From Congzhengia minquanensis (GTDB lineage: Bacteria; Bacillota; Clostridia; UBA1381; UBA9506): 64,000 nt of DNA. Below are positions 62,201 to 64,000 of this stretch, in pieces; position 1 is the first letter of the stretch; each line of letters starts with the position of its first letter. The stretch covers positions 496,001 through 560,000 of the forward strand of contig NZ_JACRSU010000002.1 in NCBI RefSeq assembly GCF_014384785.1. Reading direction: 5' to 3'. The notes under the pieces are model-generated. The model saw only the letters and a program-made list of their open reading frames with translations. It was not told the DNA's origin and did not search any database. The position numbers and the translations under genes are program-made.

Positions 62201-63298
62201 ATGAAAAAAGGTATTAAATTTAGAGCATATCCTAATAAGGAACAACAAAACTTAATAAATCAGACTCTTGGTTGTTGTAGACTCATCTACAACAAAGGTC
62301 TTGCTATGCGTGATGAAGCCTATAAGAATGGTTTAAAAGTAGGTTACTCTCAAACTTCTGCAATGCTGACAGATTTGAAAAAGCATGATGATTTTGCATT
62401 TCTAAAAGAAGTTGACTCTATAGCTTTACAACAAGCTTTGCGTGACCTTGATAGAGGTTTTGTAAATTTCTTTCAGAAACGTGCAAAGCATCCACAGTTT
62501 AAGAGTAAACATCACAATCATCAATCCTATAGAACTGTTAATCAGAATGATAACATTCGCATCGTAGACAAGTATCTAAAACTTCCAAAACTTGGCTATG
62601 TAAAAATTAAACAGTCTATGAAAGTAGGTAAAATCAATAATGTAACAATTGAACGCACACCTTCTGGCAAATATTTTGTGGTTCTTAATGTAGATTTTGA
62701 ACTAGAATTTAAGCCCAATAAGGGTGGGTCTATTGGTATTGATGTTGGTATTAAGGACTTTTACTCTGATTCCAATGGGAATGTAGTACATAATCCAAAA
62801 TACCTTGAGAAGTCTATGCGTAAGCTCATCAGAGAACAGCGTAGACTATCTCGTAAGCAAAAAGGCTCTAACAATCGTAATAAACAGCGTGTCAAAGTAG
62901 CTCTAGTCCATGAAAAGATAACTAATCAGCGTAATGATTTCCTGCAAAAACAGTCAACTATATTAGTGCGTGAAAACCAAACAATCTGTATAGAAGATTT
63001 AAAAGTAAAAAATATGATGCGTAATCATAAACTGGCACAACACATAGGTTCAGTATCATGGTCTAAATTTTTTGATATGCTATCCTATAAATCTGTCTGG
63101 TACGGTAATGACATTGTAAAAGTACCTACAATGTATCCAAGTAGCCAGACATGTTCCTGCTGTGGATTTAAAAATCCACTTGTAAAGAATCTTGCAATTC
63201 GTAAATGGGAGTGCCCGGAGTGTCATACAAAGCATGACAGGGATACTAACGCAAGTATCAACATACTGAATAAAGGACTGCAAACGCGGTCGGCATAG
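62201..63298 (+). CDS. tnpB: TnpB RNA-guided nuclease
   Basis: 365 residues: N-terminal RuvC/REC region, RuvC-I Asp in GIDVGIKDF, RuvC-II Glu in ICIEDLKVK, zinc finger CSCCGFKN ... CPECHTKH, RuvC-III Asp in DRDTNASIN. All catalytic residues are present, so it appears active. TnpB cuts the excised site guided by a reRNA made from the element's right end and protects the element from loss. It starts 8 bases after tnpA. Confidence 0.93.
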   Translation: MKKGIKFRAYPNKEQQNLINQTLGCCRLIYNKGLAMRDEAYKNGLKVGYSQTSAMLTDLKKHDDFAFLKEVDSIALQQALRDLDRGFVNFFQKRAKHPQFKSKHHNHQSYRTVNQNDNIRIVDKYLKLPKLGYVKIKQSMKVGKINNVTIERTPSGKYFVVLNVDFELEFKPNKGGSIGIDVGIKDFYSDSNGNVVHNPKYLEKSMRKLIREQRRLSRKQKGSNNRNKQRVKVALVHEKITNQRNDFLQKQSTILVRENQTICIEDLKVKNMMRNHKLAQHIGSVSWSKFFDMLSYKSVWYGNDIVKVPTMYPSSQTCSCCGFKNPLVKNLAIRKWECPECHTKHDRDTNASINILNKGLQTRSA

Positions 63299-63478
63299 TA
63301 AACATAAACACTAGAACATCAGTGGTTCTATTGTAATAAACTGCACCGTAGGGCATACGGGAACAGTATAATCTAGCTTGTGGACACTGTGTAAGACAAG
63401 CCAGCAAGACAACTTGTTAGGAATGCAGTAGTGGTTGAAGCAAGAATCCCACGACTTTAGTCATGTGGAGTGTCAACA
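63299..63478 (+). ncRNA. Right-end omega-RNA (TnpB guide RNA) region
   Basis: The non-coding stretch between tnpB and the right end is where the reRNA scaffold lies in this family. Its 3' end, the hairpin with GTGGAGTGTCAA, would be followed by the guide taken from the flank (beginning at ~63479 CATGCC). Inferred from family knowledge. Confidence 0.65.
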
Positions 63479-63554
63479 CATGCCTGAATAAGAATCCAAA
63501 CAATAGAGATAATCCAAAATACATCTTGAAGAGTTATATGTATCAGCCTCCCTT

Positions 63555-63822
63555 CGAGAATTATTTCCCGTCAAGGGCTATACACACGCCTCCATTCCGC
63601 CCAAGCGGGATGACAAGGCAACCGTCCTTTTAACCATCGACCGTCTACAAAGATTGGAAGAAACTCAACAGTAAACAGTGGATTTCCACAAGCGATATTT
63701 TATCATTTGTGGGTTATTTTGTCAATATATAAAACATGTTAAAATTTAATATTTATATTTTGAAGCAGTGAGTATTTTGTTCGCTGCTTTTTATTATATT
63801 CAGAAAGAGACGAGGTGAGGAA
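63555..63822. other. Non-coding region with type I toxin promoter
   Basis: No gene. Minus strand TTGACA (63723-63718) and TAAAAT near 63700-63695 form the toxin promoter. Several short inverted repeats lie at 63590-63625 (CGCCTCCATTCCGCC and following GCGGGATG), probably the toxin mRNA 5' leader. Confidence 0.45.
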
Positions 63823-64000
63823 GTGCCATTATATAAACCAAAATTTTTATGTCCAAATGAAACCATTGGAGATCCGGCTGTGGATATAAATATTCCGTTT
63901 AAACCCACATGCGTAATTGACGGAAATGAACCAATAAATGCATATAAAGTTGATATTATGAATTTAACGGATGATGGATATGTGTTATACGTGTTTGACG
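63823..64000 (+). CDS. Tail protein, partial (N-terminus)
   Basis: From GTG 63823 (after GAGGTGAGGAA): PLYKPKFLCPNETIGDPAVD, then NIPFKPTCVIDGNEPINAYK to the window end. The position next after the tape measure (ignoring the cargo block) is that of a distal tail/baseplate protein. Only 59 codons are seen. Confidence 0.6.
   Translation, partial: MPLYKPKFLCPNETIGDPAVDINIPFKPTCVIDGNEPINAYKVDIMNLTDDGYVLYVFD

Larger units (their letters stand above)
61677..63478 (+). mobile_element. IS605-family insertion sequence (tnpA, tnpB)
   Basis: A ~1.8-kb element with a left-end hairpin (AACCCGCGG-TTTT-CCGCGCGG, ~61691-61714) and the characteristic right end CCCACGACTTTAGTCATGTG (hairpin, ~63448-63467). 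It inserts after TTATAA without a long target duplication. It carries an HUH transposase and a TnpB. Ends are placed by restoring the interrupted toxin frame and could shift by 1-3 bases. Confidence 0.88.
61646..63537 (-). pseudogene. Type I toxin gene interrupted by an IS605-family element
   Basis: Reading leftward, a start at ATA 63537 (GGGAGG nine bases upstream) gives TLQDVFWIISIVWILIQAC; after removing the insertion 61677-63478 it continues YKFINKKKK to TGA 61646-61648. The result is a ~29-residue single-helix, Lys-tailed toxin of the same kind as that at 48380. Promoter TTGACA/TAAAAT on the minus strand at ~63723-63695. As it stands the toxin is inactive unless the element excises precisely. 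Confidence 0.7.

Noticed and set aside
1-64000. tRNA genes
   Set aside because: No cloverleaf with TTCRANY and CCA-type ends was recognised by eye; a tRNAscan run would be decisive.

Overview
The window is 64 kb of a large, AT-rich temperate phage or prophage of the SPbeta (YonO/YonJ) type, most likely from a low-GC Firmicute such as a gut Clostridium relative. The evidence is the gene order: a single-subunit YonO-type RNA polymerase, then an HU-like protein (YonN position), a small YonK-like protein and a YonJ-like phosphoesterase, then a fibre gene, terminase, portal, scaffold/protease, major capsid, connectors, tail tube, holin and a very long tape measure. Host assignment is inference; no host gene or tRNA is seen.

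Layout. 1-9.5 kb: leftward accessory/early genes (tyrosine recombinase, adenine methyltransferase, many small unknowns, two tandem RelE/ParE-type toxin-antitoxin pairs) around a rightward Cro/C1-like regulator and a small DNA-binding protein with its own repeated operators. 9.5-11.8 kb: a long AT-rich gap with hairpins and a probable small RNA. 11.8-21.1 kb: helicase, HicB-like and zinc proteins, the RNA polymerase gene split by two group I introns, an HU-like gene, a ~600-nt RNA closed by a 24-pair stem (ROOL/GOLLD-like), YonK-like and YonJ-like genes. 21.2-24.7 kb: fibre genes ending in a C-type-lectin-like, possibly hypervariable tail. 24.7-41 kb: packaging, head, connector, tail tube and lysis genes, with a separately promoted ATPase cargo unit at 39.4-41 kb. 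41.1-58.1 kb: the tape measure gene. 58.2-63.7 kb: another cargo block (unknown protein, paralogous ATPase, unknown protein, a type I toxin locus broken by an IS605-family element). 63.8 kb on: the next tail gene.

The main discovery is at 43087-52416. The tape measure gene is interrupted by a 9.3-kb insertion whose first ~360 nt form a recognisable group I intron core (P1, P3, P4, P7, P8), while the rest is cargo. The guide sequence at 43109-43120 is complementary to both exon ends across the predicted splice junction, which restores a 2566-residue tape measure. The cargo is a defence/stability island: a Septu-like ATPase+HNH pair with an XRE regulator, a series of CCG-loop hairpins, a ToxN/AbiQ type III toxin with three 33-nt RNA antitoxin repeats, a type I toxin/antisense locus, a BRO-type antirepressor with an ImmA/IrrE-type peptidase, and zinc-ribbon membrane proteins.

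Inferred logic: in the lysogen, host polymerase would express each cargo unit from its own sigma-A-like promoter and stop at its terminators. In the lytic cycle the phage polymerase would have to read through the island, after which splicing would restore the tape measure. Other features worth testing are an in-frame CCC TGA +1 shift in the large terminase, and about ten genes whose best start codon, judged from the ribosome-binding site, is ATA, ATT, CTG or ACG.
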